Source: CBDCUI01 sp965223115 (GTDB lineage: Bacteria > Pseudomonadota > Gammaproteobacteria > UBA4575). From it: a stretch of 64,000 nucleotides of DNA. The notes under the pieces are model-generated. The model had not been told where the DNA came from and ran no database searches. It saw only the letters and a list, made by a program, of their open reading frames with translations. Positions 9,141 through 18,830 of the stretch are shown in pieces. The stretch covers positions 806,001 through 870,000 of the forward strand of contig OZ244982.1 in the NCBI GenBank assembly GCA_965223115.1, written 5' to 3'. How positions within the stretch are numbered: position 1 is the stretch's first letter; the number at the start of each line of letters is the position of its first letter. The position numbers and the translations under genes are program-made.

Positions 9141-10802
9141 ATGAGTAATCACAAAGCTAACACCTCGTTAATAACTCATGATGTGGTTAATCAGCCACCT
9201 TCTTTAGTAAACATTAATCTATATGATTCTGACTTGGTGTTAAAAGAGGCGTTATGCCGCGAAGGTGCACAATCAGATGCAGTTAGAGCGCATAAGTTTG
9301 GAGAGATTATAGGCAATGAATTCTATATAAATCATGCTTTTGCAGCAAACCGACATTTGCCGGAATTGATAACATTTGATCGCTATGGACATCGTATTGA
9401 TGAAGTTAATTATCATCCTGCTTATCACGAGCTGATGAAAGTAGCGGTTGAAAATGAAATTCATAGCATTGCGTGGACTGCTAAGAAAGCAGGGCACGTT
9501 ATGCATACCGCGTTGGAATTTTTATTTGGACAGGTTGAACAAGGGGCGTGTTGTCCGATTACAATGACATATGCTGTTGTCCCAGCTTTACGACATCAGC
9601 CAGAGATTGCCAAGCTATGGGAGCCGAAAATTCTATCTAATCAATATGATCCTAGCTTTATTCCAGCTACAGATAAACGCGGCCTTACTTTTGGCATGGC
9701 GATGACAGAAAAGCAGGGTGGAAGTGACGTACGAACAAATACTACACAAGCTTATCCAATAAGTCATAGAGGTCCTGGGCAAGCTTATGAACTCATGGGC
9801 CATAAATGGTTTTGTTCAGCCCCAATGAGTGATGCATTTCTTACTTTAGCCAATACTGAGAATGGTTTAAGTTGTTTTTTAGTACCACGTTGGCGACCGG
9901 ATGGTACGTTAAATTCAATTTACATACAGCGTTTGAAGGACAAATTAGGTAATCGTTCCAATGCCTCTTCTGAAATTGAATACCATCAAACTTATGCAGT
10001 GATGATTGGTGAAGAGGGCAAGGGAGTCTATACCATTATCGAAATGGTACATCATACCCGCTTGGATGCATCCATGGCTCCGGCAGCTTTGATGCGTCAA
10101 GCATTGGTGCAATCCATACATCATGCAACTTATCGACAGGCTTTTGGTAAGCCGCTTATAAAGCAGCCGCTCATGAGGATGGTCTTAGCAGATTTAGCCA
10201 TTGAATCCGAAGCTGCTACCACGCTTTTGATGCGGGTGGCCCGCGCATACGATGATTCAAATCATGATACAGCAGCAAAAATGTTTGCCAGACTTGCAGT
10301 GGCTGTAACTAAATATTGGCTTAATAAGCGTGCGCCAAATTTTGTTTATGAAGCTTTAGAAGTTCTTGGTGGTAATGGTTATGTCGAAGAATCAATAATG
10401 CCAAGGTTATATCGAGAAGCGCCTGTTAACAGCATTTGGGAAGGTAGTGGCAATGTAATATGTTTAGATGTGTTACGTACTATTGCTAAACAACCTGAAG
10501 CAATACAAGTTTTTCTTGATGAAGTTGAAATAGTAAGTAGTGAAAATAAAAGTTTAGAAATTGCTGTTCAAGAGATTAAAAAATTATTGCTAAATGGGAG
10601 CAATGAAGAAGAGTCAGCAAGGCATCTTACTGAGTTGATGGCGATAACTTTACAGGCAGCTTTATTAGTACAATATGCTCCTGTTGAAATTGCTGATTGT
10701 TTCTGTAATACACGTATAAATAAAGATTGGGGATATACTTATGGCACCTTACCTAAAGGTATAAATATAGACAAGATACTTAACAGAGCTTGGGCTTTAT
10801 AA
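9141..10802 (+). CDS. aidB: Acyl-CoA dehydrogenase family protein, AidB-like
   Basis: A flavoprotein of 553 residues, the length of E. coli AidB (about 540). It matches AidB throughout: NQPPSLVNINLYDSD at the N-terminus, the FAD loop FGMAMTEKQGGSDV, GHKWFCSAPMSDAFL, LKDKLGNRSNASSEIEY, and VLGGNGYVEESIMPRLYRE followed by VNSIWEGSGNVICLDVLR. AidB is induced in the adaptive response to DNA alkylation in E. coli and binds DNA, but its enzymatic role is unclear; an isovaleryl-CoA dehydrogenase activity has been reported. No ada gene is nearby. A monocistronic gene with about 295 bases upstream in which I see no clear operator. Confidence 0.88.
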   Translation: MSNHKANTSLITHDVVNQPPSLVNINLYDSDLVLKEALCREGAQSDAVRAHKFGEIIGNEFYINHAFAANRHLPELITFDRYGHRIDEVNYHPAYHELMKVAVENEIHSIAWTAKKAGHVMHTALEFLFGQVEQGACCPITMTYAVVPALRHQPEIAKLWEPKILSNQYDPSFIPATDKRGLTFGMAMTEKQGGSDVRTNTTQAYPISHRGPGQAYELMGHKWFCSAPMSDAFLTLANTENGLSCFLVPRWRPDGTLNSIYIQRLKDKLGNRSNASSEIEYHQTYAVMIGEEGKGVYTIIEMVHHTRLDASMAPAALMRQALVQSIHHATYRQAFGKPLIKQPLMRMVLADLAIESEAATTLLMRVARAYDDSNHDTAAKMFARLAVAVTKYWLNKRAPNFVYEALEVLGGNGYVEESIMPRLYREAPVNSIWEGSGNVICLDVLRTIAKQPEAIQVFLDEVEIVSSENKSLEIAVQEIKKLLLNGSNEEESARHLTELMAITLQAALLVQYAPVEIADCFCNTRINKDWGYTYGTLPKGINIDKILNRAWAL

Positions 10803-10925
10803 AACTAAATGACTTGTGTTTATTTTCAAAATATACCGAAACATTATTAATTTATTCATAGTGAGCAAAGCACAAAATCAAAGTAATTCTGTATTGGTAA
10901 GCCGTTATTACTATGCAAATGTTTT

Positions 10926-11186
10926 TTATTGCAACAGTGGGTGGTCTTTAGGTAGTTGACGTGAGACCCATATTGCAAGTTTGTGCTTCATATTGGGAAG
11001 GCTTACCTGATCTTTGGCGAGTGGTTGGATTAATTTATCGTGCACCAACAGTCGGTATAGATATTCTATTTTTTCGTTTGCAGAATCGTCAGCTTCAAAT
11101 TTGACCACACCACGTTTTTCCGCATAGATCATACCGACGCGGATTGCTTTTTTAACTAACTCTGATTCATGTTTTAATTTTTTCAT
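10926..11186 (-). CDS. DUF5062 family small protein
   Basis: An 86-residue charged cytoplasmic protein. The start KKLKHESELVKKAIRVGM and the end AIWVSRQLPKDHPLLQ are conserved features of DUF5062, a small gammaproteobacterial family without assigned function. It is the last gene of a minus-strand run that contains mfnB, DUF447 and a DHPS-like gene, separated from its upstream neighbour by 26 bases; whether it has anything to do with C1 metabolism is not known. Confidence 0.75.
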   Translation of the reverse strand: MKKLKHESELVKKAIRVGMIYAEKRGVVKFEADDSANEKIEYLYRLLVHDKLIQPLAKDQVSLPNMKHKLAIWVSRQLPKDHPLLQ

Positions 11187-11212
11187 CAGACTTACGTGAG
11201 GAAAAAAGATGA

Positions 11213-11449
11213 TTAAATCTCTCTTGTTTGCTTACCTAATACTCTATTAAAGAGAAATAAAATAAATGGTAAAGTAAGCAGAAAACCAATGACAATTAAT
11301 ACAAATTCATAATGATTAAACTGGAGTTGTACAGGCATGATTTTTAAGTCACTTATCCAATCTACAATTCCCAAGGTAAGTAATATTGAACCAAAGAACT
11401 CTAAAACAAGAAGATTTATAGGTAGTTTGGGGTTTTCTTGTTGAGACAT
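11213..11449 (-). CDS. Small two-helix membrane protein, unknown
   Basis: A 78-residue protein with two hydrophobic helices (about residues 12-30 and 46-68) and a short basic tail (NRVLGKQTREI). I do not recognise the family. It is 18 bases downstream of mfnB in the same direction and 26 bases upstream of the DUF5062 gene, so it probably belongs to the same transcript. No catalytic motif is visible. Confidence 0.6.
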   Translation of the reverse strand: MSQQENPKLPINLLVLEFFGSILLTLGIVDWISDLKIMPVQLQFNHYEFVLIVIGFLLTLPFILFLFNRVLGKQTREI

Positions 11450-11467
11450 TATTAATTAATACAAATA

Positions 11468-12175
11468 TCAAGCAAACTCTTGCTGAAGTTGATTTGGGAT
11501 AGGAATACAATTTCTTATTTGACGAATTGCATCTACATCAAGATATCCAGTTCTTGAGTGATTTGTGCAAAGAGCTGTCCTAAAGCCAATATAACCAGGA
11601 TTTGCTTTCATTAAGGTGGGTATGTCATCTATAGCTAAAGAGCCAGCAAGGCCTGTAAGTAAATCATTTTGTTTGGCACGGTTAATGAAATACTCAAGTT
11701 GTATGATATTTTTATGCTTAAGTAAGCCACCAGAACCTTTGCGAGCTGTGTCTAACATGACCCCTTTTAGACGTGCACTTTTGGCAATGTTAATTGCATT
11801 ATCAATATCAAAACCCATATCAGCAAAAAACACAGCAATGATTGCAATGCCTTTATTAGAACAATGGATTAGTTGGGGCAAACAATTTTCTATGTGGCGT
11901 TCGCTGAACATACCAACTTTCACGTAGTCGACTCCTGTTTCAGCCGTCTGCATGACTTTATCTTCTATAGCAGCGACGTCAGCAGGCAAATCCCCTACCG
12001 TGGCGCTGATGGCACATTTTTCCCACAATTCATCAACTACATAATGGATAACATTTAATGGAACGGCTCCCAAGGCACCATGGTTAGGTTCTTTCAAATC
12101 AATGATGTCTGCACCACCTTGATATGCGATGTTGGATTCTTGAAGGTTGCGTACGCTAGCGAGCATTCCTGTCAT
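11468..12175 (-). CDS. mfnB: (5-formylfuran-3-yl)methyl phosphate synthase, MfnB family (DUF556)
   Basis: MfnB condenses two glyceraldehyde-3-phosphate molecules into the furan precursor of methanofuran. The product is 235 residues, as in archaeal MfnB. The N-terminal signature GGADIIDLKEPNHGALGAV is clear, with Lys28 in the position of the Schiff-base lysine; a second conserved block LDTARKGSGGLL carries another lysine. The C-terminus has the barrel phosphate loop region LAGSLAIDDIP. The start overlaps the end of the DUF447 gene by four bases (ATGA), so the two are coupled. Together with the MfnE/MfnF-like genes at the left edge this shows a nearly complete furan branch in the window. Confidence 0.9.
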   Translation of the reverse strand: MTGMLASVRNLQESNIAYQGGADIIDLKEPNHGALGAVPLNVIHYVVDELWEKCAISATVGDLPADVAAIEDKVMQTAETGVDYVKVGMFSERHIENCLPQLIHCSNKGIAIIAVFFADMGFDIDNAINIAKSARLKGVMLDTARKGSGGLLKHKNIIQLEYFINRAKQNDLLTGLAGSLAIDDIPTLMKANPGYIGFRTALCTNHSRTGYLDVDAIRQIRNCIPIPNQLQQEFA

Positions 12176-12744
12176 AGCTGTTCATCCTTTTGCATGAATG
12201 TATCTACTTTTTCCATTAACCATCCCCATGCTTCTTGTTCTCGCCAGCCAGATGTTTTTTCATAGCCTATACGTAGATATTCGATTTCTTGGAGTATTTT
12301 GTCTTGTGGCAACATATGTAGACGACTGACCAAAATCGCAAGTTCAAGCACTGCAAACTGTGCGCGATTATACCCATGAAAGGGTGCATGTGTGACTTCA
12401 TTTGCAATTTTGCATAAGAATTTTGGGCGAACTTCATCCTCTACTTTATTAATTACCTCTAACTCTGTGTGGGCTAAGCAATTTTCTAAGCGCATACCAT
12501 CAATAATATCAGTTGGACATGTTGGCCAAACTAGATTTCCAGTTAAACAACCTGCATATACACGTACATCATCAGTATAATTCAAAGTTGCAGTCCCATC
12601 TCGCTCTACATTATCTAATGTAGCAGAGGGTTTGAAAGGAAGGATAATTAAGTACTCTTCATCTTCATGTATACCCATGGGTGCTATGTGTACAGTTTTA
12701 TCCTCCTGTACTGTCGTGACGATGCATTCGCGTATAAATGGCAT
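12172..12744 (-). CDS. DUF447 family protein (flavin-split-barrel type)
   Basis: A 190-residue protein of the DUF447 family, seen in methanogens and in H4MPT-containing bacteria. Family structures resemble FMN-binding split barrels. Visible features: RECIVTTVQEDKTVHIAPMG at the N-terminus, the usual start of such a barrel, and a helical C-terminal third. It lies between the DHPS-like gene (10 bases upstream) and mfnB (4-base overlap), so an H4MPT or methanofuran synthesis role is likely, but no reaction is established to my knowledge. Confidence 0.85.
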   Translation of the reverse strand: MPFIRECIVTTVQEDKTVHIAPMGIHEDEEYLIILPFKPSATLDNVERDGTATLNYTDDVRVYAGCLTGNLVWPTCPTDIIDGMRLENCLAHTELEVINKVEDEVRPKFLCKIANEVTHAPFHGYNRAQFAVLELAILVSRLHMLPQDKILQEIEYLRIGYEKTSGWREQEAWGWLMEKVDTFMQKDEQL

Positions 12745-12754
12745 GTCAAATCCC

Positions 12755-14170
12755 TTATTTTTTCTTGCTTGCTTTTTTGCGGTCTTTGCGTGTGTGCATA
12801 GTATTGCCAGCTTCTTTAAATTGTGTCATGTCCTGTGCTTCTTTTTTGGTTGCCACACCCCAGCTGAGTTCTTCGTCCTGTTGATAACGTTTTCCCAATT
12901 GCCAAGCAATTTGAGCACGAGCATGTTCTACGCCTAGGTAAAATGCATGACCGCCATCATCTTCTACGTTTAAGTTGGGATAAACTTCATATGGATCCGT
13001 AGTAGTGTATATGCCGTCTCTGTTATAAGTGTGAATGCCTTCTTCGCTCACCTGTATACGGAAGTTTGAATCTTTAATTTGTGCAGCAAACTCATTAATT
13101 TCTTCTACTGTATAAGGGAATGGCTTGCGTTCATGTAAAGCCATTAAGTTATTGTCATAGCCTTTGGGTGGAATATTATCGATTCTAGATGCATACATGA
13201 TGCGACGAGCAAGATCGGCTTCGCGTACTGCACAACGACAATGTTCACTGACCTCTGTTGCTAAGAGATATTGGATTTCCAGTTCCGAAATTATGCCTAG
13301 TAATAAAGCATTGGTACCCGAAGTATCTGCATGAGTCAGTTCTGTTAAATTACCAACGCCCATCATCATTTGAATATCAGGATAACGGTTGCGTAAATTT
13401 CGATAACGTACAATAGACTCAGTAAATCCAAAATGGATAGGGTCTAGAATAGAATCAGCAATAAACTCTCTTCCTTGCTTTAATAATTTGTCGATAGCCC
13501 GATAAAGAGAACGTACATCTGCTGGTGTATTGCCAATAAGAATCGGTGTGGAGGCTACTTCTTGTGTTACCCACAGTGATTTTTCGTTTAAGCTAAGTAA
13601 ATAGTCTGCCCCAGCTAGACCGCCCACTATGAGATCTTCAGGGGTAAGTGAATCGACGCTTATTATAAAATTTTCAGCCTTAAGCGCCTGTACGGCTTCT
13701 TCCAGATGAGGGAAAGGTGTACTGGGCAGGCAACCTAGATCAATAACATTGGCTCCATCTTCTTTATAAGTAAAAGCACGTTTTATAATGTCCTCAATAG
13801 ACATATTTGGTGCATCGACAATCTCAGCAAATATTTGTACGTCGTACTTGCTCAGATCAGTTTTTCTGTTTGTTTGACCAAAATAAGCCGGTAAATCTTT
13901 TAATTCTTCCGGTCCACGTTCAACTGGTATTCCAACTGACTTAGAGAGTACTTCAATATCGCCTCTGCAGCGCCCTGGGATTACAATTCGATTAGCTTTA
14001 CCTGGGTTGGTTAAACGTTTTTCAATGAGTTGTGTTGTCATTAATGCTGCAACACTGACGCCAAGCTGTAGAACGCTATACGTAAATGCAGTTGGTTGCA
14101 TAGATTCCAGCACGCGATGCAAACTTTTTTCTGCAAGTTTGCCAGTTAAAAAGAGAATATGCTCAGGCAT
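12755..14170 (-). CDS. Dihydropteroate synthase-related protein (DUF6513/TIGR00284 type), H4MPT biosynthesis
   Basis: A 471-residue protein. An N-terminal domain (about residues 1-140, starting MPEHILFLTGKLAEKSL) precedes a pterin-binding TIM barrel with INGAS-like core elements such as GANVIDLGCLPSTPFPH and IISVDSLTPEDLIVGGLAGAD. Relatives in archaea and in methylotroph H4MPT clusters are thought to join the pterin to the ribofuranosyl-aminobenzene phosphate part of H4MPT, in place of folate DHPS; that is family-based inference. It is the first gene of the DHPS-like/DUF447/mfnB transcript and is divergent from recJ. The last 20 residues are strongly basic. Confidence 0.85.
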   Translation of the reverse strand: MPEHILFLTGKLAEKSLHRVLESMQPTAFTYSVLQLGVSVAALMTTQLIEKRLTNPGKANRIVIPGRCRGDIEVLSKSVGIPVERGPEELKDLPAYFGQTNRKTDLSKYDVQIFAEIVDAPNMSIEDIIKRAFTYKEDGANVIDLGCLPSTPFPHLEEAVQALKAENFIISVDSLTPEDLIVGGLAGADYLLSLNEKSLWVTQEVASTPILIGNTPADVRSLYRAIDKLLKQGREFIADSILDPIHFGFTESIVRYRNLRNRYPDIQMMMGVGNLTELTHADTSGTNALLLGIISELEIQYLLATEVSEHCRCAVREADLARRIMYASRIDNIPPKGYDNNLMALHERKPFPYTVEEINEFAAQIKDSNFRIQVSEEGIHTYNRDGIYTTTDPYEVYPNLNVEDDGGHAFYLGVEHARAQIAWQLGKRYQQDEELSWGVATKKEAQDMTQFKEAGNTMHTRKDRKKASKKK

Positions 14171-14404
14171 TTAATAATATACATCCATATTGAGTTCGAT
14201 ATGTAGCTTTCCTATGTAAAGTATTTACATAAGTAAATATAAGTAACTGCTTAATATATATAGTAATCCTTGTCACGTTAAAGTAGTTCGTAAAGTATTA
14301 TTGAGCACGTACTTATTGATAGAGAGATAAAAAAAGCAGTGAATAAATACTGATATCTTGTTTAGAATGCCTACACAATTATATTTTAAATTGCTCACCT
14401 ATAC

Positions 14405-16138
14405 ATGCTAACCACAATCAAACGTCGTCCAGAAGTCGAGATCAGCGAACATTTTCAAGACCATCCGCCAATATTACAGCGTATCTACGCACAACGGGGC
14501 ATTAGTAGCGAAGAAGAAGTCAATCATTCTCTTTCTAAGGCACTGCCACCAGGAAAATTGCTAAACGTAGATATTGGTGTAGAGCTGATCTATCGTTGTA
14601 TGTGTGAAAAGCAGCGTGTTCTCATCATTGGTGATTTTGATGCAGATGGTGCAACCAGCACCGCCTTGTTTATTCGTGCCTTACATAGCTTTGGATTTAC
14701 AGAAGTCAATTATTTAGTTCCGAACCGCTTTGAATTTGGCTATGGCTTAACCCCTGAAATTGTAGAAGTTGCTAGTGAATATGACCCAAGTCTGATTATC
14801 ACTGTGGATAATGGTATATCGAGTATTGCTGGTGTTGCTGCAGCAAAAGCTAAGGGTTACCAAGTGCTTATCACTGATCATCACTTGCCTGGAGAAGAGT
14901 TGCCACAGGCAGATGTCATCATTAACCCAAATCAACCACAAGATGAGTTTCCCAGTAAACACCTTGCTGGGGTAGGGGTTGTGTTTTATGTGTTGTCTGC
15001 TTTACGGACTTATCTTCGCGATCAAGGTTGGTTTACGGTACAACAGTTAACAGAACCTAATTTAGCGCAGTTTCTGGATCTTGTTGCCGTAGGGACAGTG
15101 GCTGATGTTGCTAGGTTAGACTACAACAATCGAATATTAGTGGATCAAGGTTTACGTAGAATTCGTGCTGGTAAATGTTGTATTGGTATACATACGTTAT
15201 TAACTGTTGCGGGGAAAAATCTTCTTCGTACTAGTGCAACTGATCTAGGCTTTGTAATTGGTCCCAGACTCAATGCGGCGGGACGGCTTGAAGATATGTC
15301 ATTGGGAATCGAATGTTTACTTACCAATAATGAGTCAAAAGCCACTGAGCTTGCCAAAAAGCTGAATAATCTCAACGAAGAACGTAAGCAAATTGAGCAA
15401 GAGATGCAAATTCAGGCAATTAATGTGCTCAAATCAAAGAGTTTTGCAGGAATCGACGATCATCAATATGGAATTGCGCTATATGATGCAGATTGGCATC
15501 AAGGTGTAATTGGAATCGTAGCGGCACGACTAAAAGAAAAGTTTCATCGTCCTAGCATTGTATTTGCTCAAACAAATGACAATGAAATGAAAGGATCTGC
15601 ACGTTCTATTCAAGGTCTACATATTCGTGATGCATTGGATTTAATGGCAGCACGCCATCCAGGTTTAATTAATACCTTTGGCGGTCATGCTATGGCGGCA
15701 GGGCTTTCAATCGCAAAACATCATTTTGAAAAATTTGCCTTTGTTTTCAATCAAACGATAAAAGAACTTGTAACACCAGAACAATTAGAAGCCATACTGT
15801 TGTCTGACGGAGAATTAAATGATGCTGAGTTGTGTTTGGAAATTGCTGAAACTTTATTTCGGGCGGGTCCTTGGGGGCAGGGTTTTCCAGAACCAGTTTT
15901 TGATGGTGTATTTAATGTAGTTGAACACCGTATTGTGGGTAAGCATCATTTAAAATTGTGCTTGACACCACAAGGAAGTGAAAAAAGAATTGATGCAATT
16001 GCATTTAATATGGATAAGCACCACTGGCATAAAAGCGCCAAGCAAGTACATATCGCCTATCAACTTGCTGTTAATGAGTTTAGAGGAATTCGATCCCCAC
16101 AGCTCATTATACAATATTTAGAAGCTACAGATGCTTAA
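14405..16138 (+). CDS. recJ: Single-stranded-DNA-specific exonuclease RecJ
   Basis: 5'-3' ssDNA exonuclease used in recombination and mismatch repair. The 577 residues match E. coli RecJ in length. DHH-phosphoesterase motifs are in order: LIIGDFDADGATSTAL (motif I), IITVDNGISS (II), VLITDHHLPG (III, the DHH), and VAVGTVADVARL (IV). The DHHA1 domain follows, with FGGHAMAAGLSI, then the C-terminal OB fold. All metal ligands I can place are intact. It is divergent from the DHPS-like gene; recJ upstream of prfB-lysS is the arrangement known from E. coli. Confidence 0.97.
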   Translation: MLTTIKRRPEVEISEHFQDHPPILQRIYAQRGISSEEEVNHSLSKALPPGKLLNVDIGVELIYRCMCEKQRVLIIGDFDADGATSTALFIRALHSFGFTEVNYLVPNRFEFGYGLTPEIVEVASEYDPSLIITVDNGISSIAGVAAAKAKGYQVLITDHHLPGEELPQADVIINPNQPQDEFPSKHLAGVGVVFYVLSALRTYLRDQGWFTVQQLTEPNLAQFLDLVAVGTVADVARLDYNNRILVDQGLRRIRAGKCCIGIHTLLTVAGKNLLRTSATDLGFVIGPRLNAAGRLEDMSLGIECLLTNNESKATELAKKLNNLNEERKQIEQEMQIQAINVLKSKSFAGIDDHQYGIALYDADWHQGVIGIVAARLKEKFHRPSIVFAQTNDNEMKGSARSIQGLHIRDALDLMAARHPGLINTFGGHAMAAGLSIAKHHFEKFAFVFNQTIKELVTPEQLEAILLSDGELNDAELCLEIAETLFRAGPWGQGFPEPVFDGVFNVVEHRIVGKHHLKLCLTPQGSEKRIDAIAFNMDKHHWHKSAKQVHIAYQLAVNEFRGIRSPQLIIQYLEATDA

Positions 16139-16210
16139 ATTAATTTGAATTTTACTTTACTATACTCGCGCACTATGTGCTAAAGAGAAATCAAGTAGCC
16201 TAAGATCGAT

Positions 16211-17306
16211 ATGGAAATTAACCCACTGCAAAATTTAATAGAGGATCTTCAAGTCCGTTCTGCAAGTCTAAGGGGGTATCTTTGACTATGAAAATAAGCG
16301 TGAACAATTAGATGAAGTCAGTCGTGAATTAGAGGATCCTGATATCTGGAATCAACCTGAGCTAGCTCAAAAACTAGGTAAAGAGCGTGCTAATCTCGAA
16401 ACAGTAGTAAAAACCATCGAAGATGTAGAAGGCGGCATCAATGATGCCAATGACTTATTGATATTGGCAGCAGAAGAGGGAGATGATGATACCTTAAAGT
16501 CGATTGAGCATGACCTTTTAGAGCTGGAAACACGAGTTGCGAATTTAGAATTTCGTCGAATGTTTGCAGGCGAAATGGATCCCAATCATGCCTTTTTAGA
16601 TATACAGTCAGGTTCTGGCGGTACTGAAGCACAAGATTGGGCTGAGATGTTATTGCGTATGTATTTGCGTTGGGGTGAGCGTAAAGGTTTTAAAACTGAA
16701 TTGATCGAAGTGTCGCCTGGTGAAGTGGCAGGTATAAAAAGCGCAACGATTAAATTCGAAGGAGAATATGCCTTTGGTTGGCTGCGTACTGAAACTGGTG
16801 TACATCGTTTAGTAAGAAAGTCACCATTTGATTCAGGTAATCGAAGACATACTTCATTTGCAGCAGTATTTGTTTCACCAGAAATTGATGATGATATCGA
16901 TATTGACATTAACCCCGCTGATTTGCGTATAGATGTTTATCGTGCCAGTGGTGCTGGAGGACAACACGTTAATAAGACGGAGTCAGCAGTAAGAATTACA
17001 CATTTGCCCACAGGAGTTGTGACACAATGTCAAAATGATCGTTCGCAACATAAAAATAAAGATGTTGCCATGAAACAACTTAAGGCGAAATTGTATGAAC
17101 TAGAGATTCAAAAACGCCAGGGAGAACAACAACAAATCGAGGACAGTAAGGCTGATATAGGTTGGGGAAGCCAAATACGATCATATGTCTTGGATCAGTC
17201 ACGTATTAAAGATCTGCGCACTTCAGTTGAAACGGGTAACACGCAAGCTGTACTTGATGGTGATTTAGACCAATTTATTGAAGCTAGCCTTAAGAGCGGG
17301 CTATAA
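16211..17306 (+). CDS. prfB: Peptide chain release factor 2, with programmed +1 frameshift
   Basis: Reads UGA and UAA stops. The gene opens at ATG 16211 (MEINPLQNLIEDLQVRSASL) and runs 24 codons to an in-frame TGA at 16283-16285. Shifting +1 there gives one continuous frame to 17306 and a 364-residue protein, as in E. coli (365). The codon-recognition tripeptide SPF falls at about residue 204 and the catalytic GGQ at about 249, both at their canonical places. A naive ORF call would begin at ATG 16458 and lose the N-terminal domain. lysS follows after five bases. Confidence 0.97.
16271..16286 (+). promoter_or_regulatory. prfB autoregulatory +1 recoding site
   Basis: The sequence AGGGGGTATCTTTGAC matches the classical RF2 site: a Shine-Dalgarno-like AGGGGG, a three-base spacer TAT, the slippery CTT codon and the TGA stop followed by C. 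When RF2 is scarce the ribosome slips from CTT to TTT-G and continues, so RF2 controls its own level. Seen directly; the mechanism is established for the family. Confidence 0.97.
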
Positions 17307-17311
17307 CTAGT

Positions 17312-18820
17312 ATGTCAAATAAGAATCAAACAGAAGATCAAAACATTGATGAGAATAAGCTCATTGCACAACGTCGCACAAAGTTAACTGCGTTGCGAGA
17401 AAGTGCACAAGCTTTTCCAAACCACTTTCGTCGCGATAGCTATGCACAAGATTTGCAAGATCAATTTAGTGCAAAGAGCAAAGAGGAATTAGTAGAGCTT
17501 GATCATATTGTCAAGGTGGCGGGCCGTATCATGGCTAAGCGCGGGCCGTTTCTTGTATTACAAGATATGTCAGGACGTATACAAGCATACATAGATCGTA
17601 AGAATCTGGATAAAGAAATTGTTAAAAATATCGATACTTGGGACATTGGGGATATCATAGGTGTGCAAGGCCCTGTAAATAAATCAGGTAAGGGTGATTT
17701 GTATATAAAAATGCAATCAGTCGAGCTACTAACAAAAGCGTTGCGACCTTTGCCAGAAAAATTTCATGGTTTAACTGATTTGGAGCAACGATATCGTCAA
17801 CGTTATGTAGATTTAATCATGAGCGAAGAATCGCGTAACGTTTTTACCATGCGAACAAAAATCATTCAGTATCTACGTGATTTTCTTGTTGGTCGTAGGT
17901 TTGTTGAAGTAGAAACCCCAATGATGCAAGTTATACCAGGTGGTGCCACTGCCCGGCCATTTATTACTCATCATAATGCGCTCGATATACCTTTATATAT
18001 GCGAGTTGCACCGGAATTATATTTGAAACGTTTGGTTGTCGGTGGAGTAGAGCGTGTATTTGAAATTAATCGAAATTTTCGTAATGAAGGCTTATCCACG
18101 CGCCATAATCCTGAATTTACTATGCTTGAATTTTATCAAGCTTATGCAGATTATCGTGATTTAATGGATCTTACGGAAGAAATGCTACGCGGTATATGTG
18201 TTGAAGTGCTGGGTACTACATCCATTCAATATGGCGATGAGGTTTATGATTTCAGCAAACCATTTGCACGTATGACCGTGAAGGAGTCTATTCTACGTTA
18301 TAACGCAAAACTAACCGCGGATGATTTGGATAGTATAAATAGCGCAAAAGCTGTGGCAAAAGAATTAAATATACCCGTTAAAGATAATTATGGCCTGGGT
18401 AAAATACAAATTGAAATTTTTGAAAAAACAGTAGAAGAAAAACTCAAAGACCCGACATTTATTACTGCGTATCCAACCGAAGTTTCGCCATTGGCGCGTA
18501 AAAATGACAAAGATCCATTTGTAACAGACCGTTTTGAATTTTTTGTAGGAAGTCGGGAACTTGCAAATGGTTTTTCTGAATTGAATGATCCTGAAGAGCA
18601 GGCTGAGCGTTTTAAAGCTCAAGTTGCGGAAAAAGATGCTGGTGATGAAGAAGCCATGCACTATGATGCTGACTATATACGTGCATTAGAATATGGATTA
18701 CCTCCAACAGCAGGTGAAGGTATTGGTATTGATAGGCTTGTGATGTTGTTTACAAATTCACATTCGATAAGAGATGTGATCTTATTTCCTCATATGAGGC
18801 CTGATTCAATTGAAAATTGA
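17312..18820 (+). CDS. lysS: Lysyl-tRNA synthetase, class II
   Basis: Charges tRNA-Lys. At 502 residues it is the usual length. An N-terminal OB-fold anticodon-binding domain (about residues 60-175, with VAGRIMAKRGPFLVLQDMSG) precedes the class II catalytic core: motif 2 FEINRNFRNEGLSTRHNPEF and motif 3 GEGIGIDRLVMLFTNSHSIR near the C-terminus. It follows prfB by five bases, the standard prfB-lysS operon. Confidence 0.97.
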   Translation: MSNKNQTEDQNIDENKLIAQRRTKLTALRESAQAFPNHFRRDSYAQDLQDQFSAKSKEELVELDHIVKVAGRIMAKRGPFLVLQDMSGRIQAYIDRKNLDKEIVKNIDTWDIGDIIGVQGPVNKSGKGDLYIKMQSVELLTKALRPLPEKFHGLTDLEQRYRQRYVDLIMSEESRNVFTMRTKIIQYLRDFLVGRRFVEVETPMMQVIPGGATARPFITHHNALDIPLYMRVAPELYLKRLVVGGVERVFEINRNFRNEGLSTRHNPEFTMLEFYQAYADYRDLMDLTEEMLRGICVEVLGTTSIQYGDEVYDFSKPFARMTVKESILRYNAKLTADDLDSINSAKAVAKELNIPVKDNYGLGKIQIEIFEKTVEEKLKDPTFITAYPTEVSPLARKNDKDPFVTDRFEFFVGSRELANGFSELNDPEEQAERFKAQVAEKDAGDEEAMHYDADYIRALEYGLPPTAGEGIGIDRLVMLFTNSHSIRDVILFPHMRPDSIEN

Positions 18821-18830
18821 ATAATATTAA

